Shown here: positions 46,900-56,401 of the stretch, piece by piece
How positions within the stretch are numbered: position 1 is the first letter of the stretch
Layout: every line of letters starts with the position of its first letter
Source: Lineus longissimus
Taxonomy: Eukaryota > Nemertea > Pilidiophora > Heteronemertea > Lineidae
DNA length: 64,000 nt
Reading direction: 5' to 3'
Assembly: GCF_910592395.1 (NCBI RefSeq)
Contig: NC_088314.1
Location: 13,146,001-13,210,000 of the forward strand
Notes under the pieces: model-generated
Databases searched by the model: none
What the model was told of the DNA's origin: nothing
What the model saw: the letters and a program-made list of their open reading frames with translations, nothing else
Position numbers and translations under genes: made by a program

Positions 46900-47560
46900 T
46901 ACACATTACATACTGGGGCATGAACATGCAATCTCACATAAAACATGTGTGCAAGCCGCCAATGCTTCTTTGTACATGATAGGTCGTGTTAGGAAATACT
47001 TGGATCAGCCATACACTGGCGCTCATATAACTTTTAGGCTTGACTACAACAACGGTCTGCTTTACGAGTTGTTGGAGAAGATTACCTCTCCAGCGTATTC
47101 AAAACCGGGCCGCAAGACTTTTTAAAAATGTTAGCAAAACGCGTAAGTACGATCATATTACGCCAGTCCTCCGGCAACTACATTGGCTGCCGGTTAAGTC
47201 TCGTATTTGTTTCAAAGTTCTGCTACATTGCTATGAGGTTGTTCATGAGTCGGCATCTGGTTACCTTCAGCTGCCACTCGCCGTATCTGCTCATTGTACG
47301 TGTACGAGGTCATCTGTTCCTAGCTTCAAGCTTCAACCAAAACGCACAAATACCTCGTTTGGGGGCAGAAGTTTTTCGGCGAGTGGTCCCTTTCTTTGGA
47401 ACCAGCGGCCGGCCCATATCAGGCTGGCAGACAGGATAATTTCATTCAAGCGGTCGCTAAAGACATGAAGAGACATTTTGAGGGGTAGGCACCTTGATCA
47501 CGTGTTGACACAGTGGAAAGGCGCCCTATAAAAATCTGTATATGTATATGTATGTATGTA
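46900..47560 (+). pseudogene. 5'-truncated LINE tail (CR1/L2-like reverse transcriptase C-terminus)
   Basis: From about 46925 the frame reads VCKAANASLYMIGRVRKYLD and then shifts near 47035 to the other frame, with LQRIQNRAARLFKN, KYDHITPVLRQLHWLPVKSR and a closing FKRSLKT. This block is the well-known C-terminal end of CR1/L2/Rex-type ORF2. The 3' end 'aaaggcgccctataaaaatctgtatatg' is followed by (tatg)n microsatellite, as in those families. The 5' end is missing. Confidence 0.75.
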
Positions 47561-49055
47561 ATGTTATACCAAACGGCTGGAGAATCAGGAAAAAACATGC
47601 TAAGATAAGGTTCGAACTCTAAGATATTCCCTATGTTTGAATGATTCAGTGACTTAAAGGAGACGCAAAGATGTTATATCTTCTTATTACAACTTTTGTC
47701 ACCTGTCACATATTTGTTTTTAATCTCGATTTCTTTGCTGTTACAAAATGATCATGTTGACCTATAGAGCAGTTCACCTGTTAACACTTCATCACATTGG
47801 CACGGTAATCATTATATCAAGGGGTCCATGGCAACACTAGCTTAGTGAATCATTTTTAATGCGATTAGGTCGTTTTGCCTGACACCCCTTCATATGATAT
47901 CCCAAGATGAATAATTGGTTGAAATTTCCAGAGCCAACGGCTCCAACAGTTCGTCATGGCGCATTGTTTCTACACGGACCTAGGTCCATTATGATACCGA
48001 GGTAACTTCAGCCATAGGCCTACAGTGTGGACAGGTAATTAGAACTGAAGCCAATTATGTCCCTCCAACATGGCAGATGATGACGTCACGTGAAGCGACT
48101 CTCTATGTGGAAGTCTGATGTTTGAATATCATCCTTGTGCTCTGAAATAAAACAAGTATTCGCGCCATGCTGTCTAGCATAGATACCATCCTCGTGTTCC
48201 TGAATACGTTGTGGTTATAATCGACCAAAGTTCGCTCATAGGGACGATTTATTTTGGGCATTTGAGCGATCTAAATACTTGAATCGCGGCCAGTAGCTTA
48301 TAATGCAGTTCTTATTCGGCCGGGTCTATTTGGCAAGCCGCTCTCCGAACAGGCATCTTTTTTGTCCCGTTTGGAGAGCCGCTTGCCAAACAGCACTAAG
48401 CAGCACTAAAAAGCAACCCTGTTCGGCCAGCCGGGCTTGCCAAACAGGTGAAAAATCTACCCTATTTGGCGAGCTGGAGACTTTACTTTAATATAAATGA
48501 GTTCGGCTCTCCATTCAGGACAAGAAAAAGTCGCTGTTTGGTAAGCCGGGCTTGCCAAGTAGTCACTTCCTTCTTTTTTATACCAGGCACCTGGTGTTAC
48601 GAAAGGGCTACCACTGGGCCTCGAACCTTTGAATTCCACTCACAAAGAGGACGCCTTGACAACTAAGCTATCGGGATCGGTAAGGAAGTGCAATTACGAT
48701 CGTACACGTAGATAGAGCAAAGGTTTGTCTGTACGATTGCATCTCAACTTTCGGGCTGCGTGCTTTCATCCTGAATTATATAAGGGTATGCCAAAATAAC
48801 GTACATCACGTTGAATGTATGATTCGGATTTTTTTAATTCTCTTCGACCCTCGCCCCATGGCATTTTGGAAGATATTTTTTTCTTGTGATTAAGAAATCC
48901 CTGTTGAAAAGATATGCAGTCAGAACACTAAACTACATTAGAAAGGACATCTTTATTTGTGAAAGAAACGTCAGATTGCCAATAAGACATCATTCGGAGT
49001 AAAAGAGATAAGGTTAAACAAACATGTAGAAACAGTGCGGGTTAGATATTGTTTA
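47561..49055. other. No supported gene; short repeats only
   Basis: At 48325-48560 the motif 'ggcttgccaaacag' and its inverse recur several times, perhaps a small inverted-repeat element. A SINE head lies at 48612-48676. Confidence 0.45.
48612..48676 (-). repeat. tRNA-derived SINE head (Pol III A and B boxes)
   Basis: On the minus strand TAGCTTAGTTG fits the A box and GGTTCGAGGCC fits the B box, about 43 bases apart as in tRNA genes. The arms do not pair as a tRNA cloverleaf, so it is read as a SINE promoter rather than a tRNA gene. Confidence 0.5.
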
Positions 49056-49411
49056 TGTAATACTGTATTATATCAGTCTTCATGTCCACAGATTCACTGT
49101 TCCAATCCTTGTGACATTGTTGATGAAAAAGGAAGAAATCAAATATATAGAAATGTTTATATTAAACTCATCTGACCAGGTCTACAACATGCATGTACAC
49201 AGTTCGGGATCCCAAGGCTAACTGAATTTGGAGGGAAACTCAGTAGACCAGGAAAACTATACAAACAATAATAGCTGATAAAGCACATACAATGAAATGA
49301 CATAAGGCTCAGGGACCGTGAAGGCCCAAAATAACCTGAGCTAAACCATTGGTCATAGCAGACTTAAAAGGGGAATAAACTCTTCAAACTGTTCAAATTG
49401 AACCTGTTACA
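49056..49411 (-). repeat. 3' LTR of the gypsy element
   Basis: It begins TGTAACAG and ends CAGTATTACA in transcript orientation. It matches the 5' LTR except at two positions. Confidence 0.93.
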
Positions 49412-49423
49412 CATTCCCCTGTC
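49412..49423 (-). promoter_or_regulatory. Polypurine tract
   Basis: Minus-strand acaggggaatg lies directly before the 3' LTR's TGTAAC, the usual primer for plus-strand DNA synthesis. Confidence 0.6.
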
Positions 49424-50373
49424 AAGAGAAAATGGCTCCTGACATTTACCATAGATAAAAAGAAATGTACACCATATATACAAAACATGTAACCCAAAAT
49501 ACCAGGTGAAACTCAAAACGAAACCGAGTTGAGAAAGATGCGAAACCAAAACCTTCAAACAATAAGAAGGGAAGAATGGAACCATCAAAGAGCAGAATTC
49601 AGAATCATTAAAGACAAAGACTGAAAAGTGAAAATTTCAATCCAGCATCCTGAAAACTGAAAAACACCATAAGGTAAAGAGCTACAAGAAATGGAATTAT
49701 TATTGTATTTACAAATTAGCAGTTAACTTCTAGAGTTCACACTGAAAAATAATTGTATCGCACGAATCAGAACGAGATTAAGGCGAATAGACAAGATACT
49801 GAAATATATAAGTTTAGAATCATTATCAGAATACGGTACTGTGAAGAACTATTGTAGTATTGTTTGATTTACTGAAGATCATTGCAAGAAGATATAATAG
49901 AAGAGAAGGGGTAATGACCTCCTCAATCTTACCATCACACCACAAAACAACAATCAATAAGATGATACAAGATTGGGAAAAAAGGAAAATTGCAGGGAAT
50001 TGACTTACAAAACATCTGGAAGGTATTAATTAGTAACTGTTTGACCAAAACCCTTAGTCCAAAAGGGATTTACATTGATAAACTGTCAAACAAAACCTTG
50101 AATAACTGATATGAGTAGAGATGCAACAGAATAAGTACTGATGAATTATCTATGGAATCTATACAGACTCTAATCATACAGTACAAAATATCAATACCAA
50201 GAATTACTTGATATAAATCTTCACGAAATATCGAAACAAAAGAAGAAAACACACACTCAAGTAGAAAACAATCTCTTGATTGACATGGCCTGCCAAAACC
50301 AGCCAACATTCAATCAAAATGTTATATATATTTCAAACCAGAAAATAATCACGAGTTGAAAACCAACTATCAT
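49424..50373 (-). other. 3' untranslated tail of the gypsy element
   Basis: No frame over 80 codons, so no env gene. The stretch lies between the pol stop and the polypurine tract. Confidence 0.6.
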
Positions 50374-53300
50374 TCAATCCTTCATTAAAGACAGAACTTT
50401 GTCAAGAATAGCGGGATTTTGCGCAAACTCAGGCTTGCTTGCAAGTGACATAAAATAATCAACCTTGGATCGCCAAGGCTCAGGCGGCGCGCGCGGCTGT
50501 TGCTGATACATCTGATATGGCTTGAAACGGTTAGGCGGTTTATGTTCCCTCTTAGATCTCCTCGGGGCTGCAACAGGGCTGTCCTCCGGAGCACTCTCTT
50601 CCTCGTCATCCTGGGATGTGTGGAATTCAGCAGAGGATTCACCAGGGGGAACATCTACAGGGACCGTCTCATCCACTGGACCAACGGTTGAAAATTCCAC
50701 TGGAGGCGGAACAGTACCACCATCAACAAATTCCACTGGAAGCGGAACAGTACCATCATCGATCGAAGTCACGTCAAGTGCAATTCCTGACGGCGTATCG
50801 ACATCTATCAGTGGAGGAGGAACGGTCACATCTGTAGTAGGATAACTGGCATCTACGGCAGGCTGGGACGCGCTGACATCAACCGAAGACTGGGACGCAG
50901 GCTCAACAGCAGCATGCTCGGACGCACTAACATCAACCGAAGACTGGGACGCAGGCTCAACAACAGCGGGCTGGACCGGAACGACATCTGTAATGGATAA
51001 TGGTGGGGTAGAATCGGTAGACAAAGTAGACGGAACAATATCAGAAGGAGGTGCAGCATCAGATCTGACAGATGTAAAAGATGGAAGTTTGTCACCATGT
51101 GGAACATCGGCGGTTGAAGCGGATGCAAAAGAAGAAGGAACTTCATCAACACGTGGCAAAATCATCACATCGACATCCTCGTCATCACTCATCGCAGGCT
51201 GTACAACAACTTCCTTCTCAGGGCGAGTACGACTGGACCGGGCCGGAGTCTTCACAACTTCCTCATCTCTAATCTCTCCAACTGGCATCAACAAATTACG
51301 GTGTAAAACACGCGGATTACCTCCTTTCGAGGAGCGAACCGAAAATACCGGAATATTGGGGTTTGGTTGACCCACAACAGTATAAACATCGGTCGACCAC
51401 TTGTCAGCCAATTTATGTCTACCGCGTAAGTGGACATTGCGGACAAGAACACAATCACCAGTCTGAAGAACAGAAGCTTTCGCTTTGAGATCATATCTCC
51501 CTTTATTCTTACATGAAGCGGTATCCTGGTTTTTCATAGCCATAGAGAATGCATAATCAAGACGCTCCTGCAAAGATTTAATGTAGGAACTATAAGATTC
51601 ACTAGGGCCAACATCAGGAGTACCGAGACCATAATTGATATCTACAGGAAGAAGTGGCTCACGGCCAAACATTAGAAAATGCGGACTGAATCCAGTAGAA
51701 TCGTGACGCGTACAATTGTACGCATGCGTCAACGTGGAGAGGTACAGCGACCAACTACTCTTCTTGTCCTCGGACAACGTACCCAACATTGACAAAAGGG
51801 TGCGGTTATACCGTTCGCAAAGCCCATTGCCCATTGGATGGTAGGGAGTTGTCCGAGACTTGGTCATTCCAGCTAAAGCACACAATTCCTTTATAACAGC
51901 AGATTCAAAATTACGGCCCTGATCACTATGTAGCCGACCAGGAAAACCATAATGAACTATAAAATTTTCATAAAGAGCTTTGGCAGTAGTATGTGCTGTC
52001 TGATTTCTTGTTGCAATAGCTACAGAGTACTTGGTGAAATGATCTGTAATTACTAAAATATTTTCACAACCCCTGGAAGGTTCAACTGTGAGATAGTCCA
52101 TACAGACCATCTCCAGAGGCTGCGACGTGGTTATGCTGGTGAGAGAAGCTTTCTCATTAGTAGGTGTCTTTCGGCGTAAACATCGACCACAAGTTTGAAT
52201 GTAATTCTCTATATCACTGACATGACCCGGCCAGAAGAATCTGGACTTTACAAGATCAATCACCCTATCCTTACCAAGGTGACCCATGTCATCATGCAGC
52301 TGCTTCAAAGTAGATGTGTGAAGAGACAATGGCAAGACGACACGATCAACAACTTGATCATTCAACATACTTTGTTTTACTAAAATACCTTTGTCGTTCA
52401 ATCGATAAGAGTTAAAATGACGTAACCAAGGTTTCAGCTCCGGAGAGGGGTCAGGACGAATACCTCTGGCCAGAGAAGCAATGATATCTGAAATATATTT
52501 ATCCTGCCCCTGATGATACTTAATATCAACAAAATCCGTAGTGAGCGAATCAACTTGGTATAGGGAATGTGAAGAATCAATATTGGCATTCAGAATTTCA
52601 ACAGCAGAGAGATTTTGACAAGTGAGGGAAAGTGAAATAGCTTTTACAACATCCTCATTGATCAGACTAGTTTCTCTTGGAATACGAGACAACGCATCTG
52701 CAGCTGCATTGCTCTTTCCAGCAAAATATTCGATGGTAAAGTCATAAGCTGACAACTCAGCTAACCAGCGGTGCCCTGTGGCATCGAGCTTCGCACTCGT
52801 CAACACATATGTCAGCGGATTATTGTCAGTCTTGACTCTGAACTCTGCCCCGAATAAATAGTCCTTAAACTTGTCAGTCACTGCCCACTTCAGCCCCAAG
52901 AACTCTAACTTGTGAGTGGGGTAGTTCCTTTCTGAAGCGGACAGTCCTCTACTAGCAAAATATATAGGTTTTCTAACATCATCCTGGTACTGGTATAATA
53001 TAGCTCCAAGGCCATCTCTCGAAGCATCTATTTCTAACTCATATGGCAAAGAATAATCTGCAAAGCCAAGGACTGGGGGAGAGCACAATGATTCATTCAA
53101 ATTTTGAAATGCGGTTTGTTCTTCCTCTCCCCAGCGAAACGACGGCTTGTCTTTTTGCCTTTTCTGAGTAGAATGACCTTGGAGTAAACAATTCAAAGGT
53201 TTAGCTAACTTAGCATAATCCTTGATGAACCTTCGATTGTATGATGTGAAACCGAGATAACGCCTGAGTTCATCAACCGACTGAGGAGGTGGCCAGTCTC

Positions 53301-54120
53301 GCACAGCCTGAACTTTGTCAGGGTCCATCTCAATGCCTTTTTTGGAAACATAATACCCTAGATATTTGACTCGATTTAAGAGGAACTGGCATTTAGAAGG
53401 CTTTAACTTGAGTCCGGCCTTGTGTAACTTGTCAAAAATGATTTCAAGACGGTCTAAATGTTGCTCTACAGTAGGACTAAAAATGATGACATCGTCCAAA
53501 TACACTAAACACATCTCAAGATTTACATCGCGCAAAGCCAGCTCCATGAGACGCTGGAATGTACTGGGAGCATTTGTAGCCCCAAACGGCATAACGTTAC
53601 ATTCATAAAAACCCAGCGGTCCCACAGAAAACGCAGTCCTCTCCTTATGTTCTTCCTCTAACTCCACTTGCCAATAGCCTGCCTTCAGATCAAGACAGGA
53701 GAACCAGGAAGAACCAGCAATAGAATCTAGAGTCTCATCAATTCTAGGCAATGAATATGAATCCTTGATGGTCCGTTTATTAAGTTCCCTCAGATCAATG
53801 CAGAATCTGAGAGACCCATCTTTTTTTCGTACTAGTACAACAGGAGAACAGTAAGGGCTCTTAGACTCACGGATGACTCCCGTGTCTAACATTTTCTGTA
53901 AATGAACCCTCACATCCTCGTACATGTTCGGTGGAATTCTCCTATGCCTAATCTTAAATGGCTTATCATCGGACAAATCAATACGATGCTTCAAGACATT
54001 TGTCTTGCCCATCTCTGACTCTGACTTGGCAAACACATGTTTCCATTTCAACAAACGATTCTTCAATTCAGAGAAATGTTCTGAGTCCATGTCAGACTGA
54101 AACTTGAAAAGTTGAAAAAA
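50374..54120 (-). CDS. Gypsy pol: reverse transcriptase, RNase H, integrase
   Basis: The frame opens after a TGA at 54121-54123; its first ATG is at 54090, and the open part from there is 1238 residues. Numbering from that Met, the reverse transcriptase has Asp134 (SCLDLKAGY) and YLDD at 197-200. RNase H has Asp355, Glu396 and Asp422. Integrase has a zinc motif (His599, His604, Cys634, Cys637) and the triad Asp665, Asp723, Glu759. A long Pro/Val/Ser/Asp-rich C-terminal extension (about 950-1238) contains internal repeats. The frame overlaps protease by 58 bases and is -1 to it. Expression therefore probably needs ribosomal frameshifting at TTTTTTC (54114-54120). Pol copies the RNA into DNA and inserts it. 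Confidence 0.93.
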   Translation of the reverse strand, partial: FFQLFKFQSDMDSEHFSELKNRLLKWKHVFAKSESEMGKTNVLKHRIDLSDDKPFKIRHRRIPPNMYEDVRVHLQKMLDTGVIRESKSPYCSPVVLVRKKDGSLRFCIDLRELNKRTIKDSYSLPRIDETLDSIAGSSWFSCLDLKAGYWQVELEEEHKERTAFSVGPLGFYECNVMPFGATNAPSTFQRLMELALRDVNLEMCLVYLDDVIIFSPTVEQHLDRLEIIFDKLHKAGLKLKPSKCQFLLNRVKYLGYYVSKKGIEMDPDKVQAVRDWPPPQSVDELRRYLGFTSYNRRFIKDYAKLAKPLNCLLQGHSTQKRQKDKPSFRWGEEEQTAFQNLNESLCSPPVLGFADYSLPYELEIDASRDGLGAILYQYQDDVRKPIYFASRGLSASERNYPTHKLEFLGLKWAVTDKFKDYLFGAEFRVKTDNNPLTYVLTSAKLDATGHRWLAELSAYDFTIEYFAGKSNAAADALSRIPRETSLINEDVVKAISLSLTCQNLSAVEILNANIDSSHSLYQVDSLTTDFVDIKYHQGQDKYISDIIASLARGIRPDPSPELKPWLRHFNSYRLNDKGILVKQSMLNDQVVDRVVLPLSLHTSTLKQLHDDMGHLGKDRVIDLVKSRFFWPGHVSDIENYIQTCGRCLRRKTPTNEKASLTSITTSQPLEMVCMDYLTVEPSRGCENILVITDHFTKYSVAIATRNQTAHTTAKALYENFIVHYGFPGRLHSDQGRNFESAVIKELCALAGMTKSRTTPYHPMGNGLCERYNRTLLSMLGTLSEDKKSSWSLYLSTLTHAYNCTRHDSTGFSPHFLMFGREPLLPVDINYGLGTPDVGPSESYSSYIKSLQERLDYAFSMAMKNQDTASCKNKGRYDLKAKASVLQTGDCVLVRNVHLRGRHKLADKWSTDVYTVVGQPNPNIPVFSVRSSKGGNPRVLHRNLLMPVGEIRDEEVVKTPARSSRTRPEKEVVVQPAMSDDEDVDVMILPRVDEVPSSFASASTADVPHGDKLPSFTSVRSDAAPPSDIVPSTLSTDSTPPLSITDVVPVQPAVVEPASQSSVDVSASEHAAVEPASQSSVDVSASQPAVDASYPTTDVTVPPPLIDVDTPSGIALDVTSIDDGTVPLPVEFVDGGTVPPPVEFSTVGPVDETVPVDVPPGESSAEFHTSQDDEEESAPEDSPVAAPRRSKREHKPPNRFKPYQMYQQQPRAPPEPWRSKVDYFMSLASKPEFAQNPAILDKVLSLMKD

Positions 54121-54964
54121 TCAGAATCAGGCATTTCATCAGAGGTATCGGAGACTTCTGCAGCAGTCTCGATCCCAGATGCATTGGGAAAAGAAGTATC
54201 TTCAATGTCCATAGTAGGCGGAGAAATATCTAAGTTGGCTTCTGAAATACTACAAAGAACGGAACGCTTTGGTATGGTAACTGGAGTATTCGAAACATTC
54301 TTTAAAATAACCGAGACTTTCTGAGATGCACTGCGAGAAGACACTTTCTGAAGAGAAGAAACAAGTACAAGTCCACCTGGAAGTGGCCTGGAAGATTCAG
54401 TAACAACATTGGCAGAGTGACCTAATTTACAACGAGTAATCCCCTTTATTGAAATCTGAGAGTTGCTGTTAATTGTAACAGACTTACATGTTGTAACATT
54501 CCCTACAGTACTACCGGACAGGCAGTAACTGCGTAAAGTATCACGCCAAACAGAATCCTCAACGTTACATCTCTCCGGAGCCAACTCAGCAAGCACATTA
54601 GTTCCAAGTAAAAGTGGAACAAGACGGTTATAATTTGTATCTGGCACAACTAGAAGTAAAATGTTGAGGCGACAGGAACCGAGGGTCAAAGGTAATTTGA
54701 CATAGCCCATATAGGGTAATTTATCTCCTGTCGCACTCTGTATATCTATAAAATCATCCAAAGGATGAATGTCTTCATCGGGAAAATTCTCTGAAAAATA
54801 AGTAGTAGAAATGGTGGAGACCACAGAACCAGTATCGAGAAGACAATCAACATTTGTCTCCTTCAATAAAACAGTGGTCTCCGACGCCTTTCCTATCAGA
54901 GAATTGTGGGGGTGGGGCTTTACTCTTTGTCCCCTTGACCGCCCCCGATCAAGGGTGCGTTGGC
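54063..54964 (-). CDS. Gypsy aspartic protease (pro), in its own frame
   Basis: The active-site motif LLDTGSVVSTIS is clear. The frame is -1 relative to gag and is open from the slippery heptamer at 54965-54971, without any stop, to 54063. The track's ATG-less start near 54866 is therefore not needed: the product is likely a gag-pro fusion made by frameshifting. The 200 residues after the catalytic region are Ser/Thr-rich (KNVSNTPVTIPKRSVLCSIS). The enzyme would cut the gag and pol polyproteins. Confidence 0.85.
54114..54120 (-). promoter_or_regulatory. Pro-pol slippery heptamer TTTTTTC
   Basis: In protease frame the heptamer reads T TTT TTC. It lies immediately after the TGA that bounds the pol frame, that is, in the short overlap of the two frames. 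No strong downstream structure was found by eye. Confidence 0.6.
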
Positions 54965-56401
54965 GTTTCCCAACCGCTTGTTCTTATTCTGTAGTTTGAA
55001 ACAATCATCGATGTGATGACCCTTCTTCTTGCAGTAACTACAAATACCTGCATAATAGGACTTTCCACCTGAAGAAGAATGTGTAGAGGTGGTAGTAGAA
55101 TCTGCAAAAGAAGAAGTTTGATCTGCTCTCTTAGCAGCCTCACGAGCTTTCTCTTTCTTCAAAGTGGCCAACTCACCTTCAAGAGCAGTAACTTTCTTCA
55201 AAATCAAGTCAAGCTTGTTTACCTCCGCGGCAGTAGAGCTATTGCTAAGCTGTTGGACCGGTTTAGGTTTCCCTAAACCCATCTCTTGCTCCACCTGCCG
55301 GGCCGCCACTAAAAGCTCGCTATAACCACGACCTGCATCGTAAAAGTGCCTAGTTGCCGACTTCACATCCTTTGACCTGAGGCCAGACCAAAATTTTTGT
55401 CTCAACATGGCCTGGGCCTGAGGACCGGTACAATATGTGTCATCGGGGCACCTAGAAAGAATCTCCCTAATTCGGCAACCCCAAGCCGCAACGTTTTCAT
55501 CCGGTTCCTGCGACGACGCGTAGAATTTCGCCAACACCTGTTCAGATGTTAATACCTCCCCAAACATTTTGTCAAACTCCCCAATGACCTCATGCGGGGC
55601 GAAGAGCCCCTCCCCAAACTGCAATAAACATTCTGCAGCCATACCCTTCAATGATCTCCTGATAGCACCTACAATGGTCTGCATAGGTAGTCCAAGGTCA
55701 GCAAGTAATCCCTTTACCTCAGCCCTCCACTGGCGATATGACACCTCTGACTTTTTGTCGCCAGAGAAAGAACCTAAACGTGGAGTACTGACTACATAAC
55801 GAGGCTGCCTTGAACTGTCAGTTTGATTCAACTGAAAAGAAAGTTTCTTTCTCTCAGACCCTATAGGTGGTAACTTTGATCTAATACTATCACTATCATG
55901 ATCAGCTGAAAGGGAAGATGCATGAGGATGAGGGTTAGATGGTGGCATATGAGGTGGACTGACCCCAGCATACCCACCAGGGGAACGTACAGGGGGTGGG
56001 GGCGACTGAGGTGTAGCAGTAGCACCCTGCGGCGTACTATGCCGCAGCAAATCTCCCATCGTTCTACCCCGTCCATCATTAGGACGAGAAGTAAAATTGA
56101 AAATATGTCCACGACCCATTGCATTTGTCTTAACTGGGTTTGAGACGGTAGACGATGTTGCAGGAACTGAAGTTACAGGTTGGTGTGCACTTACAGGTTC
56201 AGACTTCGGTTTGGGCTGCGACTCACCCAAGGCCTTAATGAGGGCCTCCCTTTGACTGAAGTCGAGATCTTTTATCATCTCCAAACAAATATTCAAAACT
56301 TCTGTCCTATTGGACCCTATACCAGAACCAGTAGTAGCAGTCAAATCCATGTCTTCCGCTTTGAAATTATCACCAGTTGCCATTTGGAAAATCAGGCGCA
56401 T
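54920..56401 (-). CDS. Gypsy gag (capsid and nucleocapsid), 493 aa
   Basis: The frame runs from an ATG at 56401 (a second ATG, MATGDN, is at 56383) to TAA at 54920. A Pro-rich N-terminal region is followed by a gypsy/PNMA-type capsid domain (DLGLPMQTIVGAIRRSLKG, EVLTSEQVLAKFYASSQ). Next come a coiled-coil-like segment (LDLILKKVTALEGELATLKK) and a CCHC zinc knuckle, CSYCKKKGHHIDDC. It assembles the particle and packages the RNA. The last 50 bases overlap the protease frame, and the slippery heptamer GGGAAAC lies 45 bases before the stop. Confidence 0.9.
   Translation of the reverse strand: MRLIFQMATGDNFKAEDMDLTATTGSGIGSNRTEVLNICLEMIKDLDFSQREALIKALGESQPKPKSEPVSAHQPVTSVPATSSTVSNPVKTNAMGRGHIFNFTSRPNDGRGRTMGDLLRHSTPQGATATPQSPPPPVRSPGGYAGVSPPHMPPSNPHPHASSLSADHDSDSIRSKLPPIGSERKKLSFQLNQTDSSRQPRYVVSTPRLGSFSGDKKSEVSYRQWRAEVKGLLADLGLPMQTIVGAIRRSLKGMAAECLLQFGEGLFAPHEVIGEFDKMFGEVLTSEQVLAKFYASSQEPDENVAAWGCRIREILSRCPDDTYCTGPQAQAMLRQKFWSGLRSKDVKSATRHFYDAGRGYSELLVAARQVEQEMGLGKPKPVQQLSNSSTAAEVNKLDLILKKVTALEGELATLKKEKAREAAKRADQTSSFADSTTTSTHSSSGGKSYYAGICSYCKKKGHHIDDCFKLQNKNKRLGNANAPLIGGGQGDKE
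54965..54971 (-). promoter_or_regulatory. Gag-pro slippery heptamer GGGAAAC
   Basis: In gag frame the heptamer reads G GGA AAC, fitting the X XXY YYZ rule. Nine bases later (54932-54955) comes an 8-bp stem, CCCTTGAT/GTCAAGGG, with a G-rich loop. The loop can pair with a C run at 54914-54917 across an A-rich 14-base linker, an H-type pseudoknot. Confidence 0.75.
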
